Source: Eupeodes corollae
Taxonomy: Eukaryota; Arthropoda; Insecta; Diptera; Syrphidae
Length of the DNA stretch: 64,000 bases
Assembly: GCF_945859685.1 (NCBI RefSeq)
Contig: NC_079147.1
Location: 191,811,174 to 191,875,173 of the forward strand
Direction: 5' to 3'
Below, one piece after another: positions 22,700 through 34,874 of the stretch. Position numbers and translations under genes: made by a program. The notes beneath the pieces are model-generated. The model saw nothing but the letters and a program-made list of their open reading frames with translations, was not told the origin of the DNA and did not search any database. Position 1 is the first letter of the stretch, and every line of letters starts with the position of its first letter.

Positions 22700-24440
22700 T
22701 GGAGAAAGGTGTCAAATTTTTCACAATTGCAACTTTTATATAAATTTTAAAGTGACACCTGGGAACAGCAATAATTTTGTTCAAGTAATACAAAAAAAAT
22801 CCTGTGAATAAAATGTCAAAACTCACAATTCGAATATAGCTGCAAACTGTCAAATGCAAATCCATAAATTCCCAGCAAGAGGGCGCGTTGCTGAGACCAG
22901 TGAATACAAAAATCCATATTGAATTCCCAATTGAATAAAATGTCAAAATTCGTTATCACTCACACCCTGTTATTCGATATTGTGACTAACAAAATATTTT
23001 TGGTAAACTGTCAGTTGAACATTTTCAATACACAACAAATAGACAAACCAGTGAAAATATAGTTATAAATTTCAAGCCAACACCGTTCTTGAAACCATCG
23101 AAAGCAGAATTCGGAAATAAATAGAAACGTTTTACAAACTATGAGCGTTCGTTCAAACTTTAAATCACTCGCAGTTGTCATGCAACCAGTCATATTTATG
23201 AAATGTCAAAGTGTGCAATTATTTGCGATTAGCATTTCGTTCGCAACAAACATTATTTACACACTATCAAATGTAAATTTACAAGAACAGTACGTGTACA
23301 ACAGCTTTCCACTATTTTGAATTCGATGTTCGAAATTCGAAATTGTTGGATAGTAAATTTGTGTCCATGAACTGTCAAACTTGTTCCAAAAACCAAAAAA
23401 AGACTATTAAATATGATTTTACAAAAACTAAACATGAATACCAGTTTACTACTTTGTTGAAACACTTAAAACAGTGATATGTCAAAATTCACACACGATT
23501 TGCAATTCGAAGCTATAAAATCGAATTTGGTTACAAGCAAATTTTTGTCTATGAACTTCAAAGCCAATTGTCGAATCTAACAATTTTGAAACACTGGAAA
23601 ACTGGTAGAACAATAGAAATCAAAAAACTGTCAAAAAGATTACAACTTCAATGTAACACTCGGAAGGTTAAAAAATCAAAATTCAAACATCATTTTTAAT
23701 TGAAAGTTCGAAATTGGTGGCCAGGAAATGTTTGTCTATGAACTGTCAAGTCAATTGTGTATTCTAACAATTCTGATTAGTTTCACAAAGTAACAAATTG
23801 TAAAATTACAAGAACAAAACGTGAATAACAGTTAGAGTTTCCAACTTTGATGAAACACTTAAAAGAGTGATACATATGTCAAAATCCATGAAATTCGAAA
23901 TCAGTGGCCAGCAAATTTTTGTCATAAAGTGAATTGAAAAATCCGATTACTCTGAAAACTATACAAACCAACAAACTGTCAAATGTAAATTTACAATAAC
24001 AAAACGTAAATAAAAGTTTGCATCTTCGATGAAACAACACAATAAAGTGTCAACATTCACAAACCATTTGCATTTCGAAAATCAAAATTGGTGGCCAACA
24101 AATTTATGGTTTTACAAATTGTCAAGTCAATTGAAAAAATCCACTAATTCTGAAAAACCAACACACTGTCAAATTTAAATTAACAATTAAACATCGTAAA
24201 AATTTGATTGTTAAAACGAAGAGCAACTCAAAAGAGTGATATGTCAAAATCTACAAAAAATTTGCAATTCGAAGTTCGAATTTCGAAATTGGTGGATAGC
24301 AAATTTTTGTCTTTGAACTGTCAAGTTAATTCTGAAATACAGGATTTGTTGCACAAACCAACTATTAGGGTTCATAATTCATTGAAATTCGAAATTATAT
24401 GTCACTTCATAGCTGTCAACTATTCACCTGAAATGTCAAA
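22700..24440. repeat. Diverged tandem repeat with ~190-bp period
   Basis: A recurring landmark resembling ATTGGTGGCCAGCAAATTT starts at about 23,338, 23,527, 23,713, 23,905, 24,090 and 24,288, giving spacings of about 186-198 bp. Between landmarks each unit repeats in the same order: a GAACTGTCAAGTCAATTG-like piece, CTGTCAAATGTAAATTTAC, an AACGTGAATAACAG-like piece, and GTGATATGTCAAAAT. Looser units extend left to about 22,700. The units are clearly diverged and gapped, so this is an old array of at least six and probably eight to nine monomers. ORFs across it are chance. Confidence 0.8.
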
Positions 24441-25949
24441 TTTTGTAAATATTTTTACTTTATTCGCAGCAAAAGACTTGACAGCATATCCACACAACAT
24501 TCTCGTTACACTAAAAGTTTTCTTCCCCCTTACACTTGATTTTAGTGCATTCTGGATTTACGTGTTATTTATGCCCAAAGTCTGTAGGCACTTTATGGAT
24601 ATGTTCGGGAAGTGTGAGCGCCAAGTTTTGTAGGTATTCTGCATCCGCACAAGAGGACACGAAAAATTTCCCTGATTTCCGATGAATTTCAGCTTTTCAA
24701 AAATAAATACAGAAAAAATGTAGAAAATTGAAATACGCGAACTGTGGAAAATAAAAACTTTCCGGGTTTCCGGCTGTGATGCTGTGTTGAAGGTACATAT
24801 AGAGGAACAAACAAAAATTACCTCGAAATGAGAACGAGAGACTACGGACGACGACGCGACGGGCAACGCGACGGACGACTACGTGGGCAGGTGATGGTGT
24901 TTTTTTCGTCCTTTATTTTTGAAAAACTTCAACTTCTTTATTTTTTTTAATAAACTGAAATCCAATTTGGGGTAAAATGAATTAATTGTAAGTTAATACT
25001 TTGAGTAATGCCCCCTTTGTTTTGAGTATTTATCTCAGAACTGTGTGAGAAGTGGAATATTGTAGAGTGTGAGTGGACTTGAAAGTTCTGTTTTTTTCTC
25101 GTTTTATAAATGAAAAAATTCAAAAAAATAATAGCTTGAAATTCAGAGGCCTTTTTTGGTTAATTGGGGTCATGATGATAGCCACGTGGAAATATACCTA
25201 CACCGCATACGGCACGGCCAACAGCAGCTGACCAACCGCGTGAATATCTCTTCTTTTTTTAATATAGAACTTTCTATAGCCTTCTATAGGTATATGTAGT
25301 TAGTTGATGTAAACGCAAATGGTACCTATATCTATATAGCTTTTACGTAAGTACCGGATGCGGATACCAATTATTGTTCAATGGTCATTGTTTGGCAGGA
25401 AATTGGTTCAATAGAGAGTTTGAAATGATGATGATGATGAAATGGATATAAAAAGGTAGAAAAGTGTCCGAATACTTGATAACGAAATGTTGTACACATG
25501 AATTTTTTAATTGTGTGGGCTTTTTTTTTAGAGTTCAATGAACTCCATTTTCTGAAAGTGATGGTTTTTGTTATCTTAGTTGAGTTCAGGTTAAATAGTT
25601 CAATTTGGGTTCCAATCGGTTTTTGTGTCTCATTGTTTTTTTTTGAAATCTCAATAAAATTCAGAAACACTTATTTTTTTGTACTTAGACTTACATATGA
25701 ATATTTAAAAAGTTTATTTAAAAACTCCACGTATTTTATTTCAATTATAATTAAATTGTATGGTATTTTTTCTGTAATTTAGGTTCTTTTACTTTAAATA
25801 TTTGAATTTTTCAGAAAATACATAAGTTAATAAAATATTTTTAAAAGGGTGTTTTCTCTCTCTCTCCAAATATTTAAAACAAAGAGGCCTTCAATATCAA
25901 CGTTACAAAATATTTCATTAAACTTCTAATAACAAACAAATAATGTTAG
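24441..25949. other. Intronic spacer
   Basis: AT-rich with short ATG/ATGATG (about 25,425-25,440) and TCTCTC (about 25,855-25,866) simple repeats and many T tracts. A GAC/CGA-rich patch lies at 24,838-24,886. No supported gene. Confidence 0.4.
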
Positions 25950-26940
25950 CTAACAATTAGTACTTTGTTGCATAACCATTGTTTTTTATGATGCTTCGCA
26001 TCTACCAGGTATCAAGTCCACTAAAACCTGACACCTCTCGACTGGTATTGCGTTCCACGACTCACACACTGCTTCCCACAAATGTTTCGAGTTCTTGGGT
26101 TTTGCTTTATGAACTGCGTTCTTAACATCCCCCCACAAATGATTGAGCGGGTCACTCCATAACGGATAACTTCTTCAGCGCAAACCATGGTTTTGCCTTT
26201 TTTGACGTATGCTTTGGGTCATAGTCATGTTGCTATACCTAAACCAATGGCATTTCCTCATCAGCATAGAGTAACATAACCTCCTCGAGAATGTTCACAT
26301 ACTCGGTTGCATCCCTTATAACCCCCATGAGATAAATAGGCCCGGCCCCGTAATATGAAAAGCAAGCTCATATCATAATTTTTCCTCCACCATGCTTCAC
26401 TGTTTCTATAGTGTACCGTGGATAGTATGCTGCATTTTAGGGTCTTCTCACATATTTTCGATGACCCTTTTACCCAAAAAGGACGACTTTGCTTTCATCG
26501 CTTCACAGAACATTCCTCCATTTCTCTTTTGCCCAATCTTTATGTGCTTTAACAAACTCCATTGTCTTTGCCACATGCCTTTTCGTCAAGAATGGTACCT
26601 TGCATGGACTTCGGGTTGGTGGCTTCTCTCTTATGACGTCTTCGTATTGTGACAGCGCTAACAGACAGTTGAGGTCCATTTCTTATTTTCCTAGAGCCTA
26701 TGAAAAGGTTCTGTTTTGCTAACTGAACAATTTTTCTGTCAGTTCTTTCAGTAGTCATCCTTTTTGACCTCGCGATTTTCGGTTTATTTTGCCATTTAAA
26801 GGCGTTACTGACCATTTTTGCTGAGCAGCCTAGGAAGTCTTAAATATTTTGGTAGGTTTCTCCCTCCAAACGCAGTTTTTGAATTTCTTCGGTGCAGTGT
26901 CTTGACCGTCCGATTGTTTATTTTTGAGGTAATATTTATT
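25950..26940 (-). mobile_element. Tc1-like transposon, decayed
   Basis: Nearly the whole length of a Tc1-type transposase can be followed on the minus strand in broken frames (see the pseudogene entry). Terminal inverted repeats were not found by eye. It lies in the host intron. Confidence 0.75.
25960..26930 (-). pseudogene. Tc1-family transposase (DDE), broken
   Basis: Reading from 26,930 downward: a helix-turn-helix with CTEEIQKLRLEGETYQNI; a second DNA-binding block with SKRMTTERTDRKIVQLAK and LSVSAVTIRRR (about 26,760-26,635); then AKTMEFVKAHKDWAKEKW (about 26,575-26,522) and the first catalytic Asp in SDESKVVLFG (about 26,505-26,476). After that come TVKHGGGKIMI (about 26,405-26,373), the second Asp in DYDPKHTSKKAKPWF (about 26,230-26,186), and the LNHLWGDVKNAV block (about 26,145-26,110), where the acidic residue is Asp. 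At least three stops and frameshifts. This is a cut-and-paste transposase of TA-targeting elements; this copy cannot be active. Confidence 0.75.
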
Positions 26941-27429
26941 AATTTTTTATATGCTAGTATGGTACAAATACTTAAAAACTTTATATAGTATAATATTTAC
27001 TTACTGAAATTTAAAAAATTGAATTTTTAACACTTTTTAATTATAAAATCAAAAGCACTGCTATTTTTATAAACACTCTATATCTAGAGAGTTGGAAATA
27101 ATGGGTGTTCACCAGGAAAAGTAGAGTATAACTTCAAGCTAAAAGTCTTTTATATGAGCGAAAGACCATTAGATACAAGTAACATATCAATTTTTTTTTT
27201 TAAAGAATTTCCGTTCTTAAATTATTTGACAATCTAAAAGAACTGTATTTCGACTCAATAACTTCTTTTCGGAAGTTAATAAATTTCTCATCAGCCTACA
27301 AAATGGTAGCCATTTAAATTAAGTCGCTAACTTAAAGTTCTACACCTCTAAAAAACCGAAATAAGGCTTAACCAGAGGTTCAACTTGAAATAGTAAACTA
27401 CTCAACTTTTTATAAAAAACACACATTCA
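26941..27429. other. Intronic spacer
   Basis: AT-rich, nothing recognised. Confidence 0.35.
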
Positions 27430-28025
27430 AGGAAATATTACTACCCTTATTATGCAGACCAATGTCAGCACTAGGAAAAGGAGAGATGGTTTAAAAGGAG
27501 AACCGTTAAAATAACGGTAAAAAAGGGTCAGGCAAGAAACCTTACGAAAATGTTCAAGCGAAGTAATGGAACTTAAGTAAGTTAAAGGAGAACCAGCCCA
27601 GAGATGTGAGTTATACTCAAGCTTTGGACGCGGTTTTTTAATCTCCATTAAACAATGCTGTTAAGGTCGAAATTTAATGAGCTTATCATATTTTGTCGTT
27701 GGAGTTCCACATCCGAAAAAGAGGGATGTGAGTCTGAAAACGAATATGAAAAGCTAAGAGTACTATCGTCAGCGAAACAATGTATTCGATTAGATGTTGC
27801 AGACAGGAGATCATTAATAAAAATGAGAAAAAGTTTTGGAGATAGAACAGAGCCCTGGGGCACACCAGTATTTAATTCATGGTTTTCAGACTTGAATCCA
27901 TCCAATACTACTTGTATTGAACGAAAGGTAATTTCTAATCCAATGAAGTAAGGATTCATGAGAACCGAAAGCGAGCATTTTCGATAAGAGAGACTAATCC
28001 CAAACCCTATCAAATGATTTTAAAA
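27430..28025 (-). mobile_element. CR1/Jockey-like LINE, copy C (fragment)
   Basis: Same family as copies A, B and D. The minus strand from 28,013 reads TGVPQGSVLSPKLFLIFIND, then an intact catalytic pair in CFADDSTLSFSYSFSDSHP and LQRQNMISSLNFDLNSIV. It then jumps directly to PKLEYNSHLWAGSP and TSLEHFRKVSCLTLFYRYF (27,640-27,510). The join removes the segment between these two blocks, so the copy has an internal deletion near 27,650. Confidence 0.8.
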
Positions 28026-28034
28026 TTAACTTTG

Positions 28035-28980
28035 GTTTATGTCAAGTTTAAACTTTGAACAACATGAAATGAAGCCTAGAATTATACAACCATTGAGACA
28101 CATTGGATTCAGAGCTGGGTTGTCAACAATGGATCATCTTCAAACAATGAGCCTGATCAAATACAAATTTAAGGAGCAAAAACATTCGACACAGTTGAAC
28201 AAATATTTACTTGACAAGCGTTAATTAAACACGTTGTGGGACCAACAATTATTCGTATCCTGCAAAAAACGCATAATAATAAAATTGGATTCAAAAGAAT
28301 GGAAATTATTGGGCCAATATTTCATACGACACTTTCCACAATCTTGGATGATTTTTTTCGTAAGTTAAAAGCAAAAATAAATAGTAAATATTTATTAAAT
28401 CGAAAACATCCTGAATGATATATTAATCGCCAAACCCAAAAATGAATAACAAACTATGCTAAACAAACTTTTTTGGGAATTTAAGAAAGTCAGCGTATCC
28501 ACCAAAATATTGTGTAATGACAATCACTCTAAAATGAAAGTAGACGGTATGACCTAAGATTGCAAGGAAGACTATAACTATTTTGAAAAAATAATAACAT
28601 TCGCCGTTAAAGGTATGAAAAAGGTAAACAGTTTTGGTAAGTGGGAATATGCAGGATGCAAACATCTCAACTCAAACAAGGAAATAACTTTTTGACTCAA
28701 CGGTTCTTCCAGTTTAAACATTTACTGCCAATCATGGAAAGGTTGGTTCTTAACGAGAGGTTATCTTAACAGATTATACACGAAGATTTAAAAACACATA
28801 AAAAATTTGAAGACGATTTTCAGAAAAATCAGAAAACTTAAATAGTATTGGGCTGGACACATATTTTGGACGTCAAATGATCAAAATAACAACAGCGTAG
28901 TTACGGACTCCACTCAAAGTTATACCCAGACTTTTAATCGGTGGCGGGGGGACTCCTAATGAAAACATTCCAAGATTCTA
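28035..28980 (+). mobile_element. Non-LTR element fragment with AGH-type C-terminus
   Basis: The plus strand at about 28,101-28,160 reads GFRAGLSTMDHLQTMSLI, a reverse-transcriptase block found in RTE-like and related elements. A C-terminal piece at about 28,828-28,970 includes IRKLK then YWAGHIF and FNRWRGDS, resembling the WAGHxxR and GRPxxRW region of those proteins. The catalytic centre between them is unreadable, so the copy is badly decayed. Confidence 0.55.
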
Positions 28981-29869
28981 ACAGTTTTCTAAATATGCTT
29001 TGTTTAAGATTTCACGTATTTTAAAACGTTTTTTTTGCCATTTCCACTAATGCGATAAATGCTACAAAAATTCAAAAACCCTGATATTTATAATTTGGCT
29101 ATTTTTCGACGTAGTTTTTCGATCAGTCTATTATTATTATAGCTATCAGTCTGCTTACTCGTACATCGGAGCTGGTGGCAGAAAATATTTTGATCTTAAA
29201 GGAGTCAACAAAACTTAAAAACTGTAGAGAGGAAAATAGTTGGTTCTTGGATTTTAGGAAATAGATGCATTTAAGTATACATAATTTCTAAAAATGATTT
29301 CATTATAATAGATATGAACCATGCATTGTGTTTTTGAATTATCCAATAGTTTAAAAAAAAGTGTCACTTGAGCTGTTTTTGGGACATTAACATTCTTGTA
29401 ATTCATGTTTAAATCTCGGTTCTAGAAGATCTAAAGCAAATTCACTTCAAAAAGTAGATTTCTTTAATTTTTTAAAATCTTAAACGTCTTTTAATCAACA
29501 GAAAATCAATTTTGAACCAAATAAAATGCACGACCGGGCGATAGAACTTGTTAATCCCTTTCTGAGATATTGAGTTCTGTAGAAAAAAAATAATATTTTT
29601 TTTTTCAATAAACAAAAATCATCATCAATTTGATTATTTCATCTTCAACAAAAGCTTGCACATCAGGAAAAAATTATTGAAATCGGAATTAGTTGTTCAG
29701 AAAACTTAAAAACAAAATAACGGTTGTATGAGAGGGCTCCTCCTGGAGCAATAAGAAAATTATGCTTTTCGGACTTAATCGGGGGACCAACTTTTTTCGG
29801 CTTTTCTAACATTGTAATGTCATGTTTGATTAAAAGCTCGAGTTCGAAATTTCTACGAAAAAATATAAT
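28981..29869. other. Intronic spacer
   Basis: AT-rich, nothing recognised. Confidence 0.35.
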
Positions 29870-29978
29870 ATTAGGTGGCCAAACAGTCCGTAGAGTTACT
29901 TTTAGCTGGCATTGGCAGGGATCGAACCCAAGTCCTCTCGCATGACAGTCCAACGCACTAACCATCCTAACAGTACTA
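29870..29978 (-). repeat. Short tRNA-derived SINE (head joined to tail)
   Basis: On the minus strand: an A-box-like GGTTAGTGCGTTGG, an anticodon-arm-like ACTGTCATGC, a B box GGTTCGATCCC, then CGGACTGTTTGGCCACC, which is the shared SINE/LINE tail. The long body seen in the copy at 55,664-55,959 is absent, so this is a compact variant. The head resembles tRNA-Asp(GTC) by anticodon position, but I have not folded it. It lies in the host intron on the host gene's coding strand. Confidence 0.7.
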
Positions 29979-30639
29979 AAGTTCCTATATGTCCCAAGTA
30001 AAAATCACTACAATGTTCACTAATGTCCATTAATAAAATAAGATGGATTTAAAGGCTGAATTTAAAGGCAACTTAATATAAAATGGACGATCTCTTATCT
30101 CAAGATTTCTTTTTAAAAACGGGATCTTTTCCTAGAAACAATCATTATGAAAATAATTTAAAGTATTACTAAAGCTACAAAGAATTTAATTGTTTTTGAC
30201 AGCAAACCACTTTTTGGCGAATCTCGTTAAATTATTAAAAATCTTTAGATGAAATGTTTACTCATACAACTTAATTGTATAAGCTTTATGGCTCATATGC
30301 CCCTCCCCTGGATCATGAATTGGTCAAAATTTGATGAATTTGTGCTATGTTTTTGGAATAGGCCTGAATTTGAATTTTATAGTAAAATAAAAATAACAAA
30401 CATTACATTGGGGTTATCCATTAACTCAATACGATAAGTTTTGAATTGAAGGGAATTCCTACAAAAATAAAAACTAGTTATCTCCCACAAGGGGGGTTAA
30501 CCTCTACGAACGCCTCAACTCTGGATCAACCATTGCTTCTCATTAGATAAGAAAAAAAGTGGTGGAAGATGAGTTCCAAATTGTTTACGAATTCAATAAT
30601 TGTCATATAATTTCTATGTCGAAAGCAAAAGGAGATTCT
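29979..30639. other. Intronic spacer
   Basis: AT-rich, nothing recognised. Confidence 0.35.
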
Positions 30640-31615
30640 TTCAATTTGAAGTATGATCGGAGTTTGAACGTTATCTACTGGAAAGAGTACACAAGCTGTA
30701 GTACATAACAGAACTAAGCTATCGGATTAGTTTGAAACCACATCAGGAGTAAGACAGGGATGTACTCTGAGTCCTAAATTATTTTAATTTTTCTTAGACG
30801 GCCGGCCGGCCTCTTGCAGTTTTCTTTGCGGATGTACAAATGAAAATACTACTATTCAATGATGATCTTGCTGTTAAGTTTGCTTTTCGCCAAAAAAGTT
30901 TAATCAAATAGATGTATGAATATTGTCAGCTTTTGAATTTTCAACATTCTAAAATTTAAAAAAGATGGATTTTCAATAAAAAATCTATTTAAATAGTCAG
31001 GAAGAAGAAGACAAATTTTAGGAATAATTTGCAAAAGGCTAAGACAACAAATAAAATCATTTGGAAGAGTTGCTTTAGTAACATCAACATATCTCACTGC
31101 AGTTAATATAAGATTTTAGAGTGTACAAGCTTGGGGAAGTAAGAATATCGACTTCTTTGAAAAATTCCGTATTTGTTTTGTATTTTAGCTTCAAGCTTTT
31201 GGAACTTACAGTTCTAACGATTTCTGAATTTCGATTGGTAAAAAAGTAGTCCTCAAAACTATTTAAGAACCTACTAGTAGTTGATATGCAAAGATACAAA
31301 TTGCCATTGGACTTAAATGGTTTTGATGTAGGATCTAATAAAACTAAGTTGTATGAAGCTTTCGTTAAGTTTAATGAACAGTGCAATTGGGCTGATTATG
31401 AAGAGGAAGCGGCTGAGTCTTTGTTTAAATCAACTTATAACAGACTTTTTCATAATCTTCCAGGAAATGAATAATTCTGCGATGAATAAAATTCAACTGA
31501 TTTCTATAATAGTGAAGCTTAGAAATGAAATGGTAAATTTAAATTGCGGTCTATGTGGAAGGCCGGATCTTTGAAACGTAAGAGAACGGGAGGATTCCAT
31601 TCAGTTTCTCGAAGT
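30640..31615 (+). mobile_element. LINE fragment: RT block and Cys-rich C-terminus
   Basis: At about 30,735-30,783 the plus strand reads ETTSGVRQGCTLSPKLF, a diagnostic RT block. A decayed FADD-like segment follows near 30,820-30,880, then SFGRVALVTSTYLTAV and a VQAWGSKNID segment (about 31,055-31,150). At about 31,535-31,620 a C-terminal CGLCGRPDL and an FLEVCP segment suggest the CCHC-type tail. Stops throughout. Family not resolved. Confidence 0.55.
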
Positions 31616-31619
31616 GTGC

Positions 31620-33665
31620 CCAGGTTAGGTTAGGTAACAGTGGCTGTCCATGATGGAAACGGACACACTTAGGCCAGTTAAATGGCCCATTGTAATACCA
31701 CATGAATCTTGAGGTTTTCTCCTAAACTCAATGAAATCAGTTTTAGTCCCTTACGAAAAGTGAGAGCCTGATTATGATGATATGATTTAGATCGATAAAG
31801 GAGAATTCTCCTAGGTAATTCTTGCGTTTCGCGCCAGAGAAGATGAAGAACTGTTTACTCCTCTTCCTCGTCCATACAGTTTCTGCAAAAGTCATTTAAG
31901 AATACACCTAGTCAAGTGGCGTGCTTTCCTATTAGATAGTGTCCGGTTATGGTACCTATTATCGAGCTTCTATGCGATCTGCTTAGGGATAGCAATCACC
32001 TTGAACGTTTTAACTCCAGTGTTGGCCAGATGTTTCTTGTAACCTGCCAATAGTGATGTTGCTCCACCTGCCCTCCTCACAGCGTCTTGCATTAGCAACA
32101 GTTTACAAGTAGCGATTCTTTTATAGCCAAAAGGTTCGCCTGAACACGCTACAATGATTGGAAAGGCGTAATGAGGGACTTAATTTTAGTCGTTCAAAGT
32201 ACACACCTCCACCAACCAGTTCTTTTGTTTTTGAACATTCAGTATAAAAATGAATTGACTTATCTTCCTCCCAGAAAGATCTCTTAGCACACAATCTTGA
32301 AATTTCGAATTGCAGTTGGGGGAAGGTTTAGTCTGTGTGTTTTGGAATTGAGTTTAAATACCTAAGAATAAGGGAGTGGGCAATGTTGTTGCGACGAAGC
32401 TTTGAGGCGAATACCAGAGCTTGAAGCTATTTGTTTGGAAAATATGTCAAGAGGTGTTAGGGAGAGTAAGGTGTCCAGGGCCGCAGATGGGGTCGTGCGA
32501 AGCTATCCGCTTATACATAGGCAAGCTGAACGTTGGACTTTATTTAATTTATATGGGTTTATAGTTTTCTCTTAAGCAGTTCAACATACTGCCACACCGT
32601 ACATTAAAATCTATCTGATTACTGATGTGTATAGCCAATGCGTGATTCTTGGTTGTGAGCCCAATTTATTACCAATAGCTTTTTTGTAAGAAAAGAGAGC
32701 TACAGTAGCTATTTGGACTCTTTCCTGTACGTTGCGTTTCCAATTTAGTTGTTTATCTAAGACAAGACCCAGGTATTTAGCTTCGTCTGAAAATTTTAAT
32801 TGGATCCCCTTTATATAGGGAGGGTTGACAAATGGAATTTTATATCTTCCAGCCTAGCTACGGTGGTATCTTTGTCACTGAAATAATGGAGAAAAAATAC
32901 ATTAATGCTACGTTTCACTAGTATTCAAGATGTAGGTTCACCTTTATCTGTCACACACAGTATGTAGTACCCAAGAGTCCTGAGTTCTCGAACAACGGAT
33001 CCCACAATCCATGGCCCTTGAATCAGGACAATGTCTTCCCAGCAGCATTTTTGCTACAATTAGGCAGATCAACCTGCACCACGGTTTTGTTCTGATCCTC
33101 TGAGTCTGAGGATGAACCCAAGAGTTCGTTCTCGCTCAGAATGATCATGTTTAGGTCGTTCTCAGTCTCCATTAAGGATGGACTGTCTACTACTTTTTTA
33201 GACGGTGAAGTCGTGATTAGAGAGGGCATGGGTGCGTTGTCACCCTCTGTTAGGGAAGAAGATGACGGCCCAGGCTCACCAACCGCGAGTTCACCTTCAG
33301 TTGTGTTTGGAGGCCCGCTATCCGCGTTAACCTCATCTTTTTTATAAATTCGAATTTTAATGGATTTGAAGCCATAGTTTATAGAGCCATTGGTCAAGGA
33401 TAGAGCAGCCAAGGATTCTTTATTAAGTATCACATTGGCACTCCTATTAAGACCCTTTTCTTCTTCTAGCTTGGCTATCTTCCAGTCATGCGTCGGAATG
33501 AATGGGTTACAAACTTTTAACATCTCGAGAATGTCCTCGATACCAGCAGGTTCGATTGGAATCCAAATGCGAGCTCTAGGTCTGCTAGGAATATCTTCCT
33601 TAACGACAACCTCGAGATTCGCACCTGTGTGCCAAGTGTTCCCAGGTAAGAAGAACAAGTCCTAT
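31620..33665 (-). mobile_element. LOA-type LINE with internal deletion (partial ORF1 + EN start + RT end + RNase H)
   Basis: Minus-strand copy of the family at 1-1,050. 5' to 3' it holds an ORF1 fragment (33,658-33,023), the start of the endonuclease (about 33,085-32,865) with DKGEPTS and DKDTTVARLE, and then jumps at about 32,865-32,840 to the RT C-terminal region. That region includes KFSDEAKYLGLVLDKQLNWK (about 32,800-32,740), WLYTSVI, KVQRSACL and LTPLDIFSKQIA. RNase H and Cys-rich remnants follow to about 31,830, and the 3' end has a GGTTAGGTTAGG motif near 31,625. Most of the endonuclease and the RT catalytic core are gone. Confidence 0.8.
33023..33658 (-). CDS. LINE ORF1 fragment (DUF4780-like domain)
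   Basis: A 211-codon open frame with no internal stop. The N-terminal part contains GNTWHTGANLEV, RPRARIWIPIEP, EMLKVCNPFIPTHDWKIAKL and a NKESLAALS block, a pattern I associate with the DUF4780 domain in ORF1 proteins of insect LOA-like LINEs. The C-terminal half is low-complexity, rich in Ser, Glu, Pro and Asp. Near the end, QVDLPNCSKNAA already belongs to the start of the endonuclease reading of the same LINE. The true ORF1 start is missing, so the N-terminus is truncated. ORF1 proteins of LINEs bind nucleic acid; here the long intact frame could be chance survival of a recent copy or retention under selection. The former is more likely because the ORF2 part is wrecked. Confidence 0.7.
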   Translation of the reverse strand: MFFLPGNTWHTGANLEVVVKEDIPSRPRARIWIPIEPAGIEDILEMLKVCNPFIPTHDWKIAKLEEEKGLNRSANVILNKESLAALSLTNGSINYGFKSIKIRIYKKDEVNADSGPPNTTEGELAVGEPGPSSSSLTEGDNAPMPSLITTSPSKKVVDSPSLMETENDLNMIILSENELLGSSSDSEDQNKTVVQVDLPNCSKNAAGKTLS

Positions 33666-34874
33666 ATGTTAACTAAATAAGATGAATGTCTTTAAACTTT
33701 TTGAATACAGTGAAACTAACCTTAGTTAAAGAATGAAGGTGTATAAGTCTTTTTTCAAATTGTACATACAATTCATCTGCAAAAACGACAGATTTCAAAA
33801 CTAGCTTAATAGTAACCAAGAGAATAAATCAAGATCATTTGTCGAGCGATATTAAAGACGTTGAATACAACCAAATCGAATGGATTTTTTTTATATTTTT
33901 TCATGCATTCATACTCGACTTTTTCGAGCACTTAAAAACTTCTGTATAGGGTTCTGATACCAGGTAATCCTTAATAACATTTAAATTCTATCAAATTGAT
34001 CAAGTTTCTGATGGTGGTCCTTTCATTTTCAAAACTTATTTCCGTCAAAACAAAATTATGCAAAACAACTTCATAAACATTCATTCCAATGGATGGCAAT
34101 CCGGAAATAATTATAGTTAACTCTTTCCTATACATTTGTTGGTCGAAACCCCGAATCCAGGACACATTATCCTTAACCAACAATTTCTATATTTGCCAAC
34201 ATGTCTAGGTTTGTTTATATTGCTTTTTAACAATTCTTCCTCTCTCTCTCTCTCTTTCCCCAATATTTGTTCATATATCTTTTTCTATTATTCGTTTTAT
34301 ATTGATTCTATACTACATATATGTGCTTTTGGCAGGATAAAGGTAGTCTAGTAACGATTTCTGGACATTAACTCTTCGGTGCACCAAAATACCCCCGCAG
34401 TCAGAATATACGAGTGTAGCTTCAAAAAGCCCCGGCAAGCCAATTGGCTTTTCAATATTTCACGGAATTATTCATTAGATGCCATTGGACAGGATCGAAC
34501 TCCATCGTCGTTGTTGTCATCAGCATCAAAAGCGCCAGCGACCTGGACCACGAACAGGACTATGACCAGGATCTGAATTCAAATTCGACACGGAACCCCA
34601 CCAATTGCCATCAAATGTGCAAGAGGATTTTGTCTGTTTTGTGTTATAGTTGAAGGTTGGGGTTGGAGGTGGGCTTGGTGTGTTTATATAAGAGGAAAGA
34701 GGATTCGTGACTTGGTGTATACAAATAAACCTCATCTGCATGTGTTGTTTGAACTATTTTGCATACACAGAGGTTCTTCATTTATATGCAAGCGGATTAC
34801 AACAAGTTCGTAGGTGTATAGGTATGTTCGGGAGTTTGGGAATATTAAGTGGAAGCTGAAAATCAGTATCTTAC
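33666..34874. other. Intronic spacer with CT repeat
   Basis: A pure (TC)n tract at about 34,239-34,256. The rest is AT-rich. Around 34,500-34,640 there is a GC-richer patch open on both strands; on the minus strand it reads CTFDGNWWGSVSNLNSD after an AG in the right phase, so an alternative exon is possible but unsupported. Confidence 0.35.

Larger units (their letters stand above)
15636..34874 (-). other. Long host intron (~19.2 kb) packed with transposons
   Basis: Inferred intron between a GTAAGA donor at 34,874 and a CACTGCAG acceptor ending at 15,636. Codon phase matches (0/0). It contains two copies of one LINE in inverted arrangement, a micro-insertion, a ~190-bp tandem repeat, a Tc1-like element, three further LINE fragments, a short SINE and a deleted LOA-type LINE. 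A cDNA would confirm or refute the join. Confidence 0.6.

Noticed and set aside
22662..24633. Several ORFs of 60-141 codons
   Set aside because: They lie across the ~190-bp tandem repeat and change frame from unit to unit.
34239..34256. (TC)n tract as a promoter GAGA element
   Set aside because: It is an isolated simple repeat inside an intron with no other promoter signs.
34500..34640. Possible alternative exon with CTFDGNWWGSVSNLNSD in the correct phase after exon 34,875-35,625
   Set aside because: It lies inside the larger intron, the opposite strand is equally open, and the exon at 15,300-15,635 gives a better protein continuation.
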